64,000 nucleotides of DNA from Saccharomyces paradoxus (GCF_002079055.1 NC_047491.1:186001-250000), one strand, 5' to 3'; shown: positions 50,776 through 60,761, counted from the first letter of the stretch. Translations and numbers: made by a program. Notes: generated by a model from the sequence alone, not told the origin.

Positions 50776-52254
50776 CTACTCATCATATAGAGTGGAGCCA
50801 CTTATCATTTCTTCAATCATTTTCAAAAATACATTAATATCGCGATCTTTGTTTCCAGACTTTTGATGGCTATTATTTCCATTATTAACTGTGCATTCTT
50901 GCAGGTGTAACCTCGAAATTTTTTTCATTTTTTGAACCAGTTTTTCGTAATTCTCGATTTTTTTCTTCATCATCGTGTTCTCTTTGCTTATTTGATCGAA
51001 TTCCTTTTGAAGTTGTAATTGTGACATCTTCTTCCTTTGTCGACATTTCGAAGCGGCAATTCTGTTTCGTTCTAGTAGTCTTGCGCGTTTCCAAGCTTTA
51101 GCACCATCTTCGAAACCAGTAGCATTGTTCTCCATTCTTTGGGGTCTTGGTTCATGTTTGATTTGAAAGGCTGCTGAAGTATGCATAGTAGAGGAGGGCC
51201 CGCTGTTTACGACTGCCCCACTGTTGGTGTTGCTACTTAGCGCAGAGATGGTTTCCTCATATTGTGGTTTTGATTCGATATGTATTGAGTTGACATCAGG
51301 AGACTTCAATTTGTATGGGAGACCGGTTGCATTAGTCATATCGGCATTTTGGTGGGACGTATTAGCAGTATTGCTATTAGCGCCATGGGAAATGGAAGAA
51401 TGGATAGATTCATTTTCGTTACTATGATCACAAATGTTTTGACATGAGGAAGAAGAGGAAACAGAAGAGTTAGAAGCTGGGGTACATGGATTCACACTCA
51501 ATTGGGCGTTTTTCCACACCTTGTTTTGCATTTGAGCTTGTAATCGGAGCTGCATGTTGATATAAGTTTGATCGATTCCGGAATTGTTTAGCGGGATAGA
51601 AGCCGTGGAAGAGGGGATGTCAGCAGTCGCCGCTACCGCGGGTACACTAAGCTTGAGATTGCTATCAAACGGTGTCATTGCAGGGCAGAATTCCTCGCTC
51701 CCTGTCTGAGGCGCTGCTTCGGGTATGACAGTAGCTTGTTCGTGTTGCTGTGGTATGTTTTGCTGCGGTATGTTTTGCAATTCGTTCGAACTAAAGCTTG
51801 GATATGTGGCTGTGTTTAAATTTGCCACCTGTTGAGGGCCGGAATTTTGTTGGGTCTTGAATGATAGAAACGGAGGCTGACAACTGTGAAGGTTTTCAAT
51901 CGTTTCTAAGTCTTCTCCTAATTGACTAATCTGACCGTTGGAGATGGATATGCGTCTTTTGTACACGGGCTGATCAAACGCTGGTAAAGAACTTTGGAAA
52001 ATAGGAGGGTTGGTGATGGGAAGACGAGTGATGTCAATACCGTAAGGTTGAAACATTGGACCCAGATTCTCTTGCACGCTACGGTCATGCAAACTGTTCT
52101 GGTGAAGAAAATTGTAGGCAGCATCTGCAGGACCCAATGGTTGTTTGTATATAAGCTCCTTGTTTGAAGATAGAAAATCTGTATATAAGAGTGGGTTCTG
52201 CCTTCCATCTAGGGGAGGATCTGGACTTGCGACAAAACTATGCTTATAGTCCAT
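50776..52254 (-). CDS. ACA1: ATF/CREB bZIP factor Aca1
   Basis: Aca1 is a bZIP activator of the ATF/CREB type linked to growth on non-optimal carbon sources; its paralog is Cst6. The 492-residue protein (489 in S. cerevisiae) has a Gln/Pro/Ser-rich N-terminal region. The basic region RARLLERNRIAASKCRQRKK lies near 390-410, followed by a leucine zipper to about 445. The ATF/CREB-type spacing is clear in the basic region. The upstream gap to SPO73 is unusually long. Confidence 0.95.
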   Translation of the reverse strand: MDYKHSFVASPDPPLDGRQNPLLYTDFLSSNKELIYKQPLGPADAAYNFLHQNSLHDRSVQENLGPMFQPYGIDITRLPITNPPIFQSSLPAFDQPVYKRRISISNGQISQLGEDLETIENLHSCQPPFLSFKTQQNSGPQQVANLNTATYPSFSSNELQNIPQQNIPQQHEQATVIPEAAPQTGSEEFCPAMTPFDSNLKLSVPAVAATADIPSSTASIPLNNSGIDQTYINMQLRLQAQMQNKVWKNAQLSVNPCTPASNSSVSSSSSCQNICDHSNENESIHSSISHGANSNTANTSHQNADMTNATGLPYKLKSPDVNSIHIESKPQYEETISALSSNTNSGAVVNSGPSSTMHTSAAFQIKHEPRPQRMENNATGFEDGAKAWKRARLLERNRIAASKCRQRKKMSQLQLQKEFDQISKENTMMKKKIENYEKLVQKMKKISRLHLQECTVNNGNNSHQKSGNKDRDINVFLKMIEEMISGSTLYDE

Positions 52255-53053
52255 ACTTTATTCGTTTCCGTAGTCGTTACCTGGTGTTGTGCCAGTACTA
52301 TTATTATTAATATAACTCGATATAATTAGCTGCCTTGAAAAAAAAAAATTAGATAAGAATACAGTTGCTGTACTTTTAGTCGGTAAGCACTCAGATTGAG
52401 AGATGTAGATTTACTATGCTTTAATAATAACCAGTTAGAGCAGATTTTGACAATTAACTAACATAAAAAAAACTGATAAATTATGTAACATAACCTTCTG
52501 TACCACTAAGGTAAATCGTTGAAGGACGTTTGCATCCAAAAACAAAAGAAAATGGTGCAGTTAATATCCTTCAAATGAAAAACCTATTATATATCACTAA
52601 CAAAAAAAAAACCAAAAAAGAAGGAAGAAAAAGAAAAAATAAAATTAGGAGAATTTTAGAATTAAGGTCCAGAGAGCAATACTTGGCACATTATTTAACT
52701 CCTCGCGCAGAATTTGACTGTACCATTATTTTATTTGATAACACAAAAAGCTGCGCTTTGATGGCCCAAAGGAGATATAATCGCGCCACCGCCATTTGTG
52801 TGCTGCAAACAAATAGTGGCTGCGAAGCGAGCATTGAAAAACTAAACTTTGCCTTGTTCCGCTTACTTCATGCGGAGGTACAGCTTCGATGTTCCAAGGT
52901 TGAACACCATCTTGCTTCACTTTTAGTAGTAAGCATTTTGCCTGTACGCCATTGTATGAATCTCATGCCACTCCTTTTTTAACTCCGAGATACAACATTC
53001 CGTGGGGAAAAGTACCGTAGTATTGTAATTTTTGTGAGCGTCGTTACGGTAAT

Positions 53054-53099
53054 CGCCCCTCCACTCTCGAACGTTACACAACCTTTCTGTGGAGGGCGG
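53054..53099. repeat. Inverted repeat with CCCCT in ACA1/SPO73 gap
   Basis: The arms CGCCCCTCCAC (53054-53064) and GTGGAGGGCGG (53089-53099) are inverted copies sharing CCCTCCAC, separated by 24 bp. The left arm contains a CCCCT stress element. Paired GGAG boxes in opposite orientation resemble Adr1-type sites; that link is a guess. Confidence 0.5.
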
Positions 53100-53778
53100 T
53101 GCGAAAAAAACGTGCCTATTTAGTCTACGATTCCTGAAGGATTTATGTATTGGCACCGGCTAGCTTACGGTGTGCTCAAGTTACCAAGAGCAGCTTTTTT
53201 ACTTCAGTCGCCGCATAGTCACGTTGATTGAACTAGAATACCTAAAACAACGATAATGAATTAATTTACTTGGTTTGCAAAGTAACCGGATTGTTGTGTG
53301 CTTGGGTGCATCGCACAATGGCAACACTAATTTTCGCTCGTTCCTGCGCTTTGAACGAAAAGCAGCCAAAGGAGACATTTGCCTTTGCGAGCGCTGATTT
53401 GCTCCTCAGTTTGATAGTGGCGTTTGATTGTCATCTTAGCACTAATACCAACGATAACAAGGTATCTTGAATACGACTTTTGGGTTAGGTGTTCCCACCA
53501 ATTAGACAATTAGAGGGACCGCGAGTTGTAAAATAAGGGAAAAAAAGAACTCTCTATCTAGCTTGCATCGCAAATCAAACAAGAAAACATATATGCGCAC
53601 AAATGTTGTTTTCTACGTACAGGAAGAGGCTGAGCGAACCAAAGGAAGAGTAATTTGCACCTTGGTATTTTGTACTTACTGATTTCGCAACCTTATTTTA
53701 TGCCTTCACATATATTATCACGCAACATTTTCATCTCCTGCAGTGTCTCATAGAAAATCTGGCTTGCATGCATTATTT

Positions 53779-53787
53779 TTTTGTGAA
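53779..53787 (-). promoter_or_regulatory. Possible middle sporulation element upstream of SPO73
   Basis: The reverse strand reads TTCACAAAA, which matches the Ndt80 element DNCRCAAAW. It lies about 150 bp before the SPO73 ATG. SPO73 acts in mid-sporulation, so the match is sensible, though the leading T is not the strongest form. Confidence 0.5.
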
Positions 53788-53936
53788 AGTTTATCTCCGC
53801 TCAAACAAGGCGATTGAATCTTGTCTACGTAATTGGGCTTTGTGGGTGAAAAGACTACTGTTTTATTGCATATTAAAAACTTGGCAATCATAACAAGCTT
53901 TTTTCGCCGTGAATAGACAGTTACACGTAGAGATAT

Positions 53937-54368
53937 ATGGGCAAAAACCATTTCTTGAAGGATTTATCTGCCTTACCTGAGGACGTACTCATAGAAAACG
54001 AGAGGGGCATAACATTACTTGGTTACCCACTATTTTCTCCCAAGATTTTACTGTCCCCCTTTGACCCACCACAATTTCAAAGATTGAACACTGAAAATGG
54101 TTCGTTAATTCCTCTGTCGAAGAACACTATATCCAACTTCATAGAACTGTATCCTATTGATCTAAGTACCGAACGCACTGCAGGCAGTGGTAATTCACAG
54201 ATGACGAAGTGGTTCGTACTGATGGATTACAAAGAAAAGTATGATATCGATGATCAAGGTTGGTGTTACAGCTGGAATTTCAACAACTCGAGGTGGAAGT
54301 CAAAAAACGGCCTGGTAAGAAGAAGAGTCTGGGTAAGACTACCTACAGCCAGCCATGCGTTAGATTAA
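53937..54368 (+). CDS. SPO73: Prospore membrane protein Spo73
   Basis: Spo73 is a meiosis-specific protein consisting of a dysferlin domain; with Spo71 it helps shape and extend the prospore membrane. The 143-residue length equals S. cerevisiae, and the sequence is almost the one I remember. The Trp-rich dysferlin elements are visible in the C-terminal half: KWFVLMDYKEKYDIDDQGWC, then YSWNF and RVWVRLP. It has no signal peptide or membrane segment. Confidence 0.95.
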   Translation: MGKNHFLKDLSALPEDVLIENERGITLLGYPLFSPKILLSPFDPPQFQRLNTENGSLIPLSKNTISNFIELYPIDLSTERTAGSGNSQMTKWFVLMDYKEKYDIDDQGWCYSWNFNNSRWKSKNGLVRRRVWVRLPTASHALD

Positions 54369-54531
54369 TAATAGTTTCCTTATTATAAAATTGTTCAATA
54401 AAATAAATAGTCGGAAAAAAAAAAAAGAATAAAAAAAAAACCTATCATTGTACAAAATGTTTCCTATCGATTCGCTCGTGTGCACCACTTTCAGTCTGTC
54501 CAGTTGGGCTAGAATATTATTTATTATTATA

Positions 54532-54573
<42 letters not shown>

Positions 54574-54604
54574 GTTATTGTTATTATTATTATTGTTATT
54601 ATTA
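54369..54604. other. Convergent gap SPO73/SAP1
   Basis: A 236-bp gap between converging genes. It holds both 3' ends and the AAT microsatellite. A 77-codon plus-strand frame over the repeat encodes mainly isoleucine and is not believed. Confidence 0.5.
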
Positions 54605-54605
54605 T
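54517..54605. repeat. ATT/GTT trinucleotide microsatellite at SAP1 3' end
   Basis: Around 25-30 ATT units with a few GTT units run directly up to the SAP1 stop. On the SAP1 strand it lies in the 3' UTR. Such arrays expand and contract between strains and are useful as length markers. Confidence 0.9.
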
Positions 54606-57286
54606 CATGAACCAGACGATCCAAATTGTGAAGCCCATTTTTCGTACTTCACTAATCCGTCCTGAGATACAGAGGGCTTGATATACTCTAAACTGTTCTT
54701 AAAATCCACAAGACCTATGGGTCTTATCATCTCCCTCTCCGTTTCCAATAACTTATCACCGAGATCACGTAATGGACCCATGGCAGCATCCTTCGCTAAA
54801 GACGTTATATCACTTCCTGAAAATCCCTCAGTAATCTTTACCAGTTCATCAAAATCTGAATCGGTTAATGTGTGCTTTTGATAGGACAAAAGTTTCTTGA
54901 ATTGAACGTACCTAGTCTGATCCTCCGGTAATGGAATATATTGTCTTCTTACAAATCTTCTTCTGGCAGCCTCATCAATTGACCACGGTAAGTTTGTCGC
55001 AGCAAGTACCAGGACCCTTGTATCATCTTCATCGCCGTCAGTATTGGAGTCATCAGTGTCGTTTTTGTTTGAACCAGCCGCTGCACTGGATAAAGATGAC
55101 CACTGAACAAGAAACTCATTTTTGATTCTTCGGCTTGATTCATTTTCATTTTCGTTGTTCCTACTGCCCATGATAGAGTCAATTTCATCAACAAAAATAA
55201 TAGATGGTGAAAGTTTCTTGGCGATCGCAAAAAGTGCCCTCACTAGTTTTTCACTCTCACCCAAGTACTTGGATGTCAAACTGGAAGCACTAATAGAGAA
55301 AAAGGTGGAGTGCGACTCTGTGGCCACAGCTCTTGCTAACATTGTTTTACCTGTACCTGGTGGGCCAAATAAAAGCATCCCTCTGACCGGTTCACGTAAC
55401 CCCCTAAATAAGTCCGGTCTCAAAAATGGATATACAACCGCTTCTTTTAAAGAGTATTTGGCACTTTCTAAACCAGCAATATCATCCCAATGAACTTCAT
55501 CTCCGTGTACCACAATTTCGGCAAAAATTTGCTTTGCAGCTTGCTTATCTACACCCTGTAAACTATCGATAATTTCATCTTCTAGAATCTCTCTGAGAAC
55601 CTTCTTATCTATTTCAGGCTCCTCTTTTTCCTCATCCAAGGAAGTTGCGTTTTCAGTGGCATATTCTGTTCCGACTTCTGCAATTTTGGGCGGATCGGTT
55701 CTTTTTTGTGCTGGTGTTTTTCGATTCGTTTTACTCATGGACGTGGTTTGATTTTTCGATGGCTTCTTATTTAGAGGTGCACCATGCGGATATGTTTTTG
55801 AATTACTAACAGATCTGGAAGGATGGCTACTCGTTTTCTTCGAACTAGAAGTTGAAGTTTTTGCCGTTTTGGATTTCAAAATGGGATGGGCCTTCATCAT
55901 GGTGTTTAATGCTGGACCACTCGCAACCTTTTTGCCGTTCAAAACTTTCTTAGCGGCCATTGCAGCCGTTTTGGGTTTTTGAAGTGCGGAATTCGGAGTT
56001 GTCAAAGAAGAAGTGGGAGATGATGCAGTGGATTTAATGATCGGCTTTGTATTACTTTTGGATTTTGTAACAAAAGTTGGGGTTGATTTAGTAATAAGAG
56101 TGGGCGTTGACTTGGTTCCTTTCAGGTAAGGTACGTGATTATTCTTCAGTAATTTCGATATTTGAGGATGTCGCATCTTTGATGGGTCCATGGTAGTAGG
56201 GGTTTCTGAACTATGCGACTTTACAGCACCAGTGCTAGACGCTCTATCAACACTTGATAGAGGAGGAGGAGGTAATGAAGGAAGAGCAGGCGCGGTATTG
56301 GGCAAGGACCGTATGGATGAGCCAGGGACATTTTCTAAAGAACTTGTACTCTTATTACTGGATGTAGAAGAAGTAACAGACATATCAGACATTTGCTGTT
56401 GAATTCCTTCCAACATTTTTATACGACGTTGTTCTTCTCCTTCTTCTTCTTCGACTTCGGAGAAATTATCATAATAATCAGAAACATCAAACTCGAAATC
56501 TTCACTTTCTTCTCCGCCAAATACGCTGTGCTCTTTCAAAATTCCGTCATCGTGATCATCCTCGTCGTTGGTCAAATCTATCAATATTGGCTCTGATACA
56601 TATTTATCTGAGTACATTTCAGTCTCCTTCTTGAGCGGGCGATCGTTGTGCTCGGCAGATTTCTTGTGCTGTCTGCTTGTAATGTTAGATAAAGGCTTGG
56701 AAGGCACAAAATTTACTTTAATACTCTCCATGTTTTCTGCACGTTTCAATGATGTACTACTATTATGTGGCGGTAGGGAGGAATTGGAGTATGCGTTTTT
56801 ATAGCCGCATGCATTTCTATTTCTTAATGTTTTCATCATTCTTCCGGGAACCATTTGGAATGCGGGAGGCGGTTCTGTGGCTCTTGTGAAAGATGAGCTA
56901 TGATTGTTGTATGTTTTAGATGACGGCACATGACTCCTGGGGACAGGCTCTTCTTGGACCAGTTTTTGAACTCTTTCTAGATGCATAACACTCTTGTGGT
57001 ATAGTTCCCGAATACCGTTCTGTAAACTAACTTCGTCTTTCGTGTATGATTGAGTATTTGGATAGTTATGCTCTATCAACGTCTGTTTGAACAGTACATC
57101 GGTGGTAAGCGCTTTCCATCCTTGTAACGCATCTTTATATCGTTTTTTCTCTTCTAGATTCAAGTAATATATTGTTTCATTGGCAATTCTGCTGTAAAGT
57201 TCTGTAAAGTCAGTTAATGGTTGTTGGGGCCTTCTGCGTATCTTGGTCAATCTTGTTAAAATATGATGACCTCTTTGTGACTCCAT
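54605..57286 (-). CDS. SAP1: AAA ATPase Sap1
   Basis: Sap1 is a meiotic-clade AAA ATPase related to spastin, fidgetin and Vps4; it was found as a partner of the corepressor Sin1/Spt2. The 893-residue protein (897 in S. cerevisiae) has a long Ser/Thr/Lys-rich N-terminal region. The single AAA domain has Walker A GPPGTGKT near 638-646, Walker B IIFVDEID near 692-699 and the arginine-finger segment [12 protein letters not shown]-terminal helix ends [10 protein letters not shown]. Residues 20-90 could form a MIT-like helical domain. Confidence 0.94.
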   Translation of the reverse strand: MESQRGHHILTRLTKIRRRPQQPLTDFTELYSRIANETIYYLNLEEKKRYKDALQGWKALTTDVLFKQTLIEHNYPNTQSYTKDEVSLQNGIRELYHKSVMHLERVQKLVQEEPVPRSHVPSSKTYNNHSSSFTRATEPPPAFQMVPGRMMKTLRNRNACGYKNAYSNSSLPPHNSSTSLKRAENMESIKVNFVPSKPLSNITSRQHKKSAEHNDRPLKKETEMYSDKYVSEPILIDLTNDEDDHDDGILKEHSVFGGEESEDFEFDVSDYYDNFSEVEEEEGEEQRRIKMLEGIQQQMSDMSVTSSTSSNKSTSSLENVPGSSIRSLPNTAPALPSLPPPPLSSVDRASSTGAVKSHSSETPTTMDPSKMRHPQISKLLKNNHVPYLKGTKSTPTLITKSTPTFVTKSKSNTKPIIKSTASSPTSSLTTPNSALQKPKTAAMAAKKVLNGKKVASGPALNTMMKAHPILKSKTAKTSTSSSKKTSSHPSRSVSNSKTYPHGAPLNKKPSKNQTTSMSKTNRKTPAQKRTDPPKIAEVGTEYATENATSLDEEKEEPEIDKKVLREILEDEIIDSLQGVDKQAAKQIFAEIVVHGDEVHWDDIAGLESAKYSLKEAVVYPFLRPDLFRGLREPVRGMLLFGPPGTGKTMLARAVATESHSTFFSISASSLTSKYLGESEKLVRALFAIAKKLSPSIIFVDEIDSIMGSRNNENENESSRRIKNEFLVQWSSLSSAAAGSNKNDTDDSNTDGDEDDTRVLVLAATNLPWSIDEAARRRFVRRQYIPLPEDQTRYVQFKKLLSYQKHTLTDSDFDELVKITEGFSGSDITSLAKDAAMGPLRDLGDKLLETEREMIRPIGLVDFKNSLEYIKPSVSQDGLVKYEKWASQFGSSGS

Positions 57287-57764
57287 AGTGTCACAGTGCG
57301 ATATAGTCTATCCTGATAAAACCGGATGAGTGAAAGGGACAGAAAAATTGCGGTTTTCAGCTGTAATAAACGTAAAAAAGATTATATCAAAAAAGGGACT
57401 TCAACCTTAATTATTACCAATATTTTTTGCTAGGGAAGTATATCGGACACGTATCGCAGTTCTTGAGGAGGCGGTTGCTATTGCTTCAGCCTCTTATGAC
57501 AGTGAATCAAGAATTTTATTGTTCTTGATTTTCAATTTTCTCCGCGAATCTCGGCTAAAGATGCTTGGGTTGGCTGTGTTACTTCTATATACTGAATAAT
57601 AGAAAGTAAGTCAAGGCACAAGCCCTCAAGACTTAAAAGATTAGGCGATAAAACCTCGTATAACCGTATATATGACTAGAGTACATAAGCTGTCTTTTCT
57701 CCGTTTTATGGTTTATTGCGCTATATATGAAAAATATACATGGGGCGTTATTAATTTGCTGAGC
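57287..57764. other. SAP1 promoter and CAJ1 3' flank
   Basis: The 478-bp gap between two minus-strand genes is AT-rich. It includes one perfect match to the yeast origin core (57367-57377). No gene is seen. Confidence 0.5.
57367..57377 (-). other. Perfect ARS consensus match
   Basis: On the minus strand the 11 bases read TTTTACGTTTA, an exact match to WTTTAYRTTTW, the ORC-binding core. It lies in an AT-rich intergenic gap, as real origins do. Exact matches are more frequent than origins, so this is only a candidate. Confidence 0.35.
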
Positions 57765-58940
57765 TCATCTGGCCACAGTGTGTTTCTTGTGTTCCTTCTC
57801 TTGTTCACCAAGAATTAGCTCCTCAAATACTCTAGCTTCTTCAGCTTCTTCTGGTGACCTTCTAGCACTGGCAAATTTGTGAGCAATGAACAGCATTGCT
57901 TTTGCCTTTGCAATACGTTCTTTGGAAGAAACCTTTTTATCGTTTAGAATCTTATTGCAAACGTCTTTTAGTTTCCTTTCCAGTTCAAACTTGGACATAG
58001 CCCACATGACACCAAGCGCCTTACCAGCCATGGTAGATTCAAATTTGGCACGTTCGTATTGGTCCAGTTCATCAGTATTAACCTCACTCATTTTTTCCAT
58101 GGCTTTTTGAGCTTCTAAGCCTGTCGACAACAGGTTATATGCCGATTTAACAGATCTAGCATTATCACGCGTACCTGTGAATATTTTAGAAATTCCGTAG
58201 GTCTTCTTGGACATGATAAAATTATTTGCCTTTGTCTTATAAACTCTGGCCAATAAATATAATAACTCTAGGCCAAAACTTTCTAATTTTAGATCCTCGA
58301 TTTCTTGATCTAGTTTTCGCGTGAATTCTTCCAAGTTATTGGACTTGACGGCAATTAGATACCTAGAGATTTTTTCGTTCAATTTCTCTGCCAACTCATC
58401 GACTTGTTTCATCATATCTTCCCGTCTTTTTTTCTCCATTTCCATAAGCTTCTCTCTTTGCTCCTTAGAAAGTTTATCTTTTTTCAAAGATTCTGCTTTA
58501 TTAGCATCGTGCTTAACCATTCCACCATCAGTGGTCTCATCTGCTTTCTCGGTGCCAGTGGCTGCAGTACCCTCCTCATCTTCCTTCCCAAACATTTCTG
58601 TGGCCTCGTTTAGTTCTTTAAACAAAGAAAATTCTCCAATCCAATCTTTGAAGCCGTCACCACCGAATATTGCTGTGAAGTATTCAGAAGCATCTTCAAA
58701 CCCTTGCTGGGGAACAGCATCCTCTTTACCAAACTGATCATATTTGGAACGAAGTCCTGGATCACTCAAAACTTGGTAGGCTTCACCTACAGCTTGAAAT
58801 TTTGCCTGAGCATCTGGATCATCCGGATGCTTATCTGGATGTGTTTCCATAGCCTTCCTACGGTAGGCCTTTTTGATTTCAGTAGAGGTGGCCTCAGGCT
58901 TGATGCCCAAAATATCATAATACTCTGTCTCCTTTACCAT
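57765..58940 (-). CDS. CAJ1: DnaJ-family co-chaperone Caj1
   Basis: Caj1 is a type III J-protein that activates Hsp70 ATPase; it associates with the plasma membrane. The 391-residue length equals S. cerevisiae. The J domain is at 5-70 with HPD at 34-36. It lacks the Gly/Phe and zinc-finger regions of type I proteins. The rest is a charged helical region, including a DnaJ-X-type domain (about 175-360), with a His/Lys-rich tail (KEHKKHTVAR). The paralog DJP1 is longer. Confidence 0.95.
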   Translation of the reverse strand: MVKETEYYDILGIKPEATSTEIKKAYRRKAMETHPDKHPDDPDAQAKFQAVGEAYQVLSDPGLRSKYDQFGKEDAVPQQGFEDASEYFTAIFGGDGFKDWIGEFSLFKELNEATEMFGKEDEEGTAATGTEKADETTDGGMVKHDANKAESLKKDKLSKEQREKLMEMEKKRREDMMKQVDELAEKLNEKISRYLIAVKSNNLEEFTRKLDQEIEDLKLESFGLELLYLLARVYKTKANNFIMSKKTYGISKIFTGTRDNARSVKSAYNLLSTGLEAQKAMEKMSEVNTDELDQYERAKFESTMAGKALGVMWAMSKFELERKLKDVCNKILNDKKVSSKERIAKAKAMLFIAHKFASARRSPEEAEEARVFEELILGEQEKEHKKHTVAR

Positions 58941-59616
58941 ATTCCCTCTCTTCTTCTCTCTTGATTTAATACGTCTTAGTTATGTGGACCCGACAATAAC
59001 CAAGTTTCTCTTTCTATACTGTGAACCATTGGAAAGCAATGCTTGTGGCTAACCGCGGATGCGACTATATCGCCACTTTAATTCTTTATCGTCCCTGTTT
59101 GTCCTTGGCACAGTACATTCACCATCAAATTTTCCGTACTCCGCTCGCCTTGGTATGACGGACGAAAACACCGCAGTGACATCCCAAGGTCTGCAATTGA
59201 AGAATAAAACAGTCTATAGAAGAGCCACTTATACTCACTGTATTGTTACCCAGGAACCAAAATTTCTTGCTTTGGCCCCTTTGTTTCTTTCTGAAATGAA
59301 AATGTAGAATTCTCCATCAGTAATGTGACCCTAGCAGGTATTTGCCAGGAAATGTTAAAACACCGGTAATTCCGTTTGTCACATTCTATTTGTTGGTACT
59401 GGTAAAAGCCAAAGAAAGATATATTATGCGTATCGAATCATATCCTTATTTATGATACATACTCGGGTTTTTATAGCTGGTAAGTAATTAGTTGTAAGTG
59501 CTTCGTTGCGCAAGCACAGAAAAATAATGTAAACAAAAAGACTGAAAGAAACTTATTAGTGTAAGAAAGTGAAGGGCGGAAAAAATGGATTAGAAATCCA
59601 CTCACATATTACTGAG
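58941..59616. other. CAJ1 promoter and unassigned sequence
   Basis: This 676-bp stretch holds the CAJ1 promoter. A frame of 82 codons at 59059-59307 shows no family feature. I see no RNA gene. Confidence 0.45.
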
Positions 59617-59962
59617 TGTTTATTGGAAAAAAAAATACTCTATCGTTTACTGATTAGTAGTCACTTTGCATGGATATTATGATATACGTTATTAAAATAT
59701 GACATAGTTATTAGATAAGGAGATTCGTATTCAAATTTAGTGGAGGATGAACTCAAGGATTAATAATTTAATAGGATGAAAGAATAACAAATGTTTGAAG
59801 ACAAAGAAGGAAATAATTATGATATTATGTAAAATTATTAATTCCCTCTTTGGGGTTTCGATATCCTAGTGAAGAATTTCTAGCACATTTTGTGTGCGTG
59901 ATATTATAGTCTTTGTCAACAATGGAATATCAACAATTTTCTCAATATTCACCTAATTCTCA
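59617..59962 (+). mobile_element. Degenerate solo delta LTR (Ty1/Ty2 family)
   Basis: About 346 bp aligns by eye with delta across its length and ends ACCTAATTCTCA, like the delta 3' end, with CAACAATTTTCTC before it. It is heavily diverged from the two other deltas in this window and clearly older. Its left edge is approximate. It abuts sigma sequence on the right and carries no visible target duplication. Confidence 0.8.
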
Positions 59963-60204
59963 CTTGGCAATCCTAATGTACGGTCTTAGAGAAGTAACTT
60001 GCTGTCAAAACTTATTATTAACTGGATTCACAGGATGGCACTTGTCTTCTGTAATCTATATAAGATCTGAATTCACCTAAAGGGTGGAAGCGCAGAATCT
60101 CGGATCTAAACTAATTGTTCCGGTATTTCGGGTGCTTCATTTGAGCATGGTTCACATTCTGGAATTGCTAACGTGATACCGTTCTCTGTACTACTCATTG
60201 ATTT
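59963..60204 (-). mobile_element. Partial sigma LTR (Ty3 family)
   Basis: The reverse strand contains sigma landmarks in order: AATTAGTTTAGATCCGAGAT, TGCGCTTCCACC, TTTTGACAG, and AAGTTACTTCTCTAAGAC followed by AGGATTGCCAAG. Similarity is strong from 59963 to about 60115 and weak after that. Its outer end is missing at the junction with the old delta, and the other edge meets the younger delta, so the element is an eroded, interrupted fossil. Sigma normally sits just upstream of tRNA genes, in agreement with tRNA-Gln nearby. Confidence 0.78.
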
Positions 60205-60522
60205 TGTTGGAATGAAATTCTAATATCATCTATTTAATATTATATTATAATATGCGGTGCAAGAGGATGGCATAAAGATTGAGAAACAGTCATCCAATCT
60301 AATGGAAGCTGAAATGCAAGGATTGATAATGTAATAGGATAATGAATGACAACATATAAAAGGAAAGAAGATAAGGTAATAACACTATGTGAAACTATCG
60401 ATTCCCTTTTGTGGATTCCTATATCCTCGATGAGAACTTCTAGTATATTCTGTATACCTAATATTATAGCCCTTAATAACAATGGAATCCCAACAATTAT
60501 CTAATTACCCACACGATTCTCA
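60205..60522 (+). mobile_element. Solo delta LTR (Ty1/Ty2 family)
   Basis: A 318-bp LTR starting TGTTGGAATG and ending ATTCTCA, nearly identical to the copy at 17731-18048 (about eight differences by eye, half of them in the last 20 bases). It lies 162 bp upstream of tRNA-Gln. The 5-base flanks (GATTT and CAAAC) do not match, unlike the other copy, so recombination between elements or a rearrangement is likely after insertion. It looks whole as an LTR and fairly young. Confidence 0.92.
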
Positions 60523-60684
60523 CAAACAGTATTAAACCAACATATATAAATACTAGCACTCTAGGAAACTACAATCCAAGATATGATATATAGAAATAGA
60601 AGAAGAACAAGAGTAAGTTTAGATCTGAAGTTCCTTTAACACTTGGATAAGAAAGTTCGCTACGTTACAATTTTTAGTTGTGCA

Positions 60685-60756
60685 GGTCCTATAGTGTAGT
60701 GGTTATCACTTTCGGTTTTGATCCGGACAACCCCGGTTCGAATCCGGGTAGGACCT
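60685..60756 (+). tRNA. tRNA-Gln (UUG)
   Basis: A 72-nt cloverleaf without intron. The acceptor stem GGTCCTA pairs with TAGGACC, the D arm has AGTGGTTATCACT, the anticodon arm TCGGTTTTGATCCGG gives anticodon TTG, and the T arm has GGTTCGAATCC. The discriminator T begins the pol III terminator T run. Confidence 0.96.
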
Positions 60757-60761
60757 TTTTT
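60756..60761 (+). terminator. Pol III terminator of tRNA-Gln
   Basis: A run of six T directly at the tRNA-Gln 3' end, the usual polymerase III stop. Confidence 0.7.

Larger units (their letters stand above)
52255..53936. other. Long ACA1/SPO73 intergenic region without a supported gene
   Basis: This 1682-bp divergent gap is the longest in the window that has no mobile element or RNA gene. Frames of 150 codons (52530-52982) and about 66-78 codons occur, but they overlap on both strands and show no known domain. It has A-rich tracts near 52330-52640 and GC-rich blocks near 52760-52920 and 53030-53100, including an inverted repeat listed separately. It may be a long ACA1 promoter or hold a noncoding transcript. 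Confidence 0.45.

Noticed and set aside
54448-54681. 77-codon frame over the ATT array
   Set aside because: It is mainly isoleucine from a microsatellite and overlaps the SAP1 end. The similar S. cerevisiae frame, as I recall, is annotated dubious.
59059-59307. 82-codon frame upstream of CAJ1
   Set aside because: No domain, overlaps the CAJ1 promoter, and length is within chance expectation.
60616-60650. Sigma-like stretch (TTTAGATCTGAAGTTCC) before tRNA-Gln
   Set aside because: It resembles the sigma TTTAGATCCGAGATTCC block but the match is too short and not continued on either side, so I do not call a second sigma.
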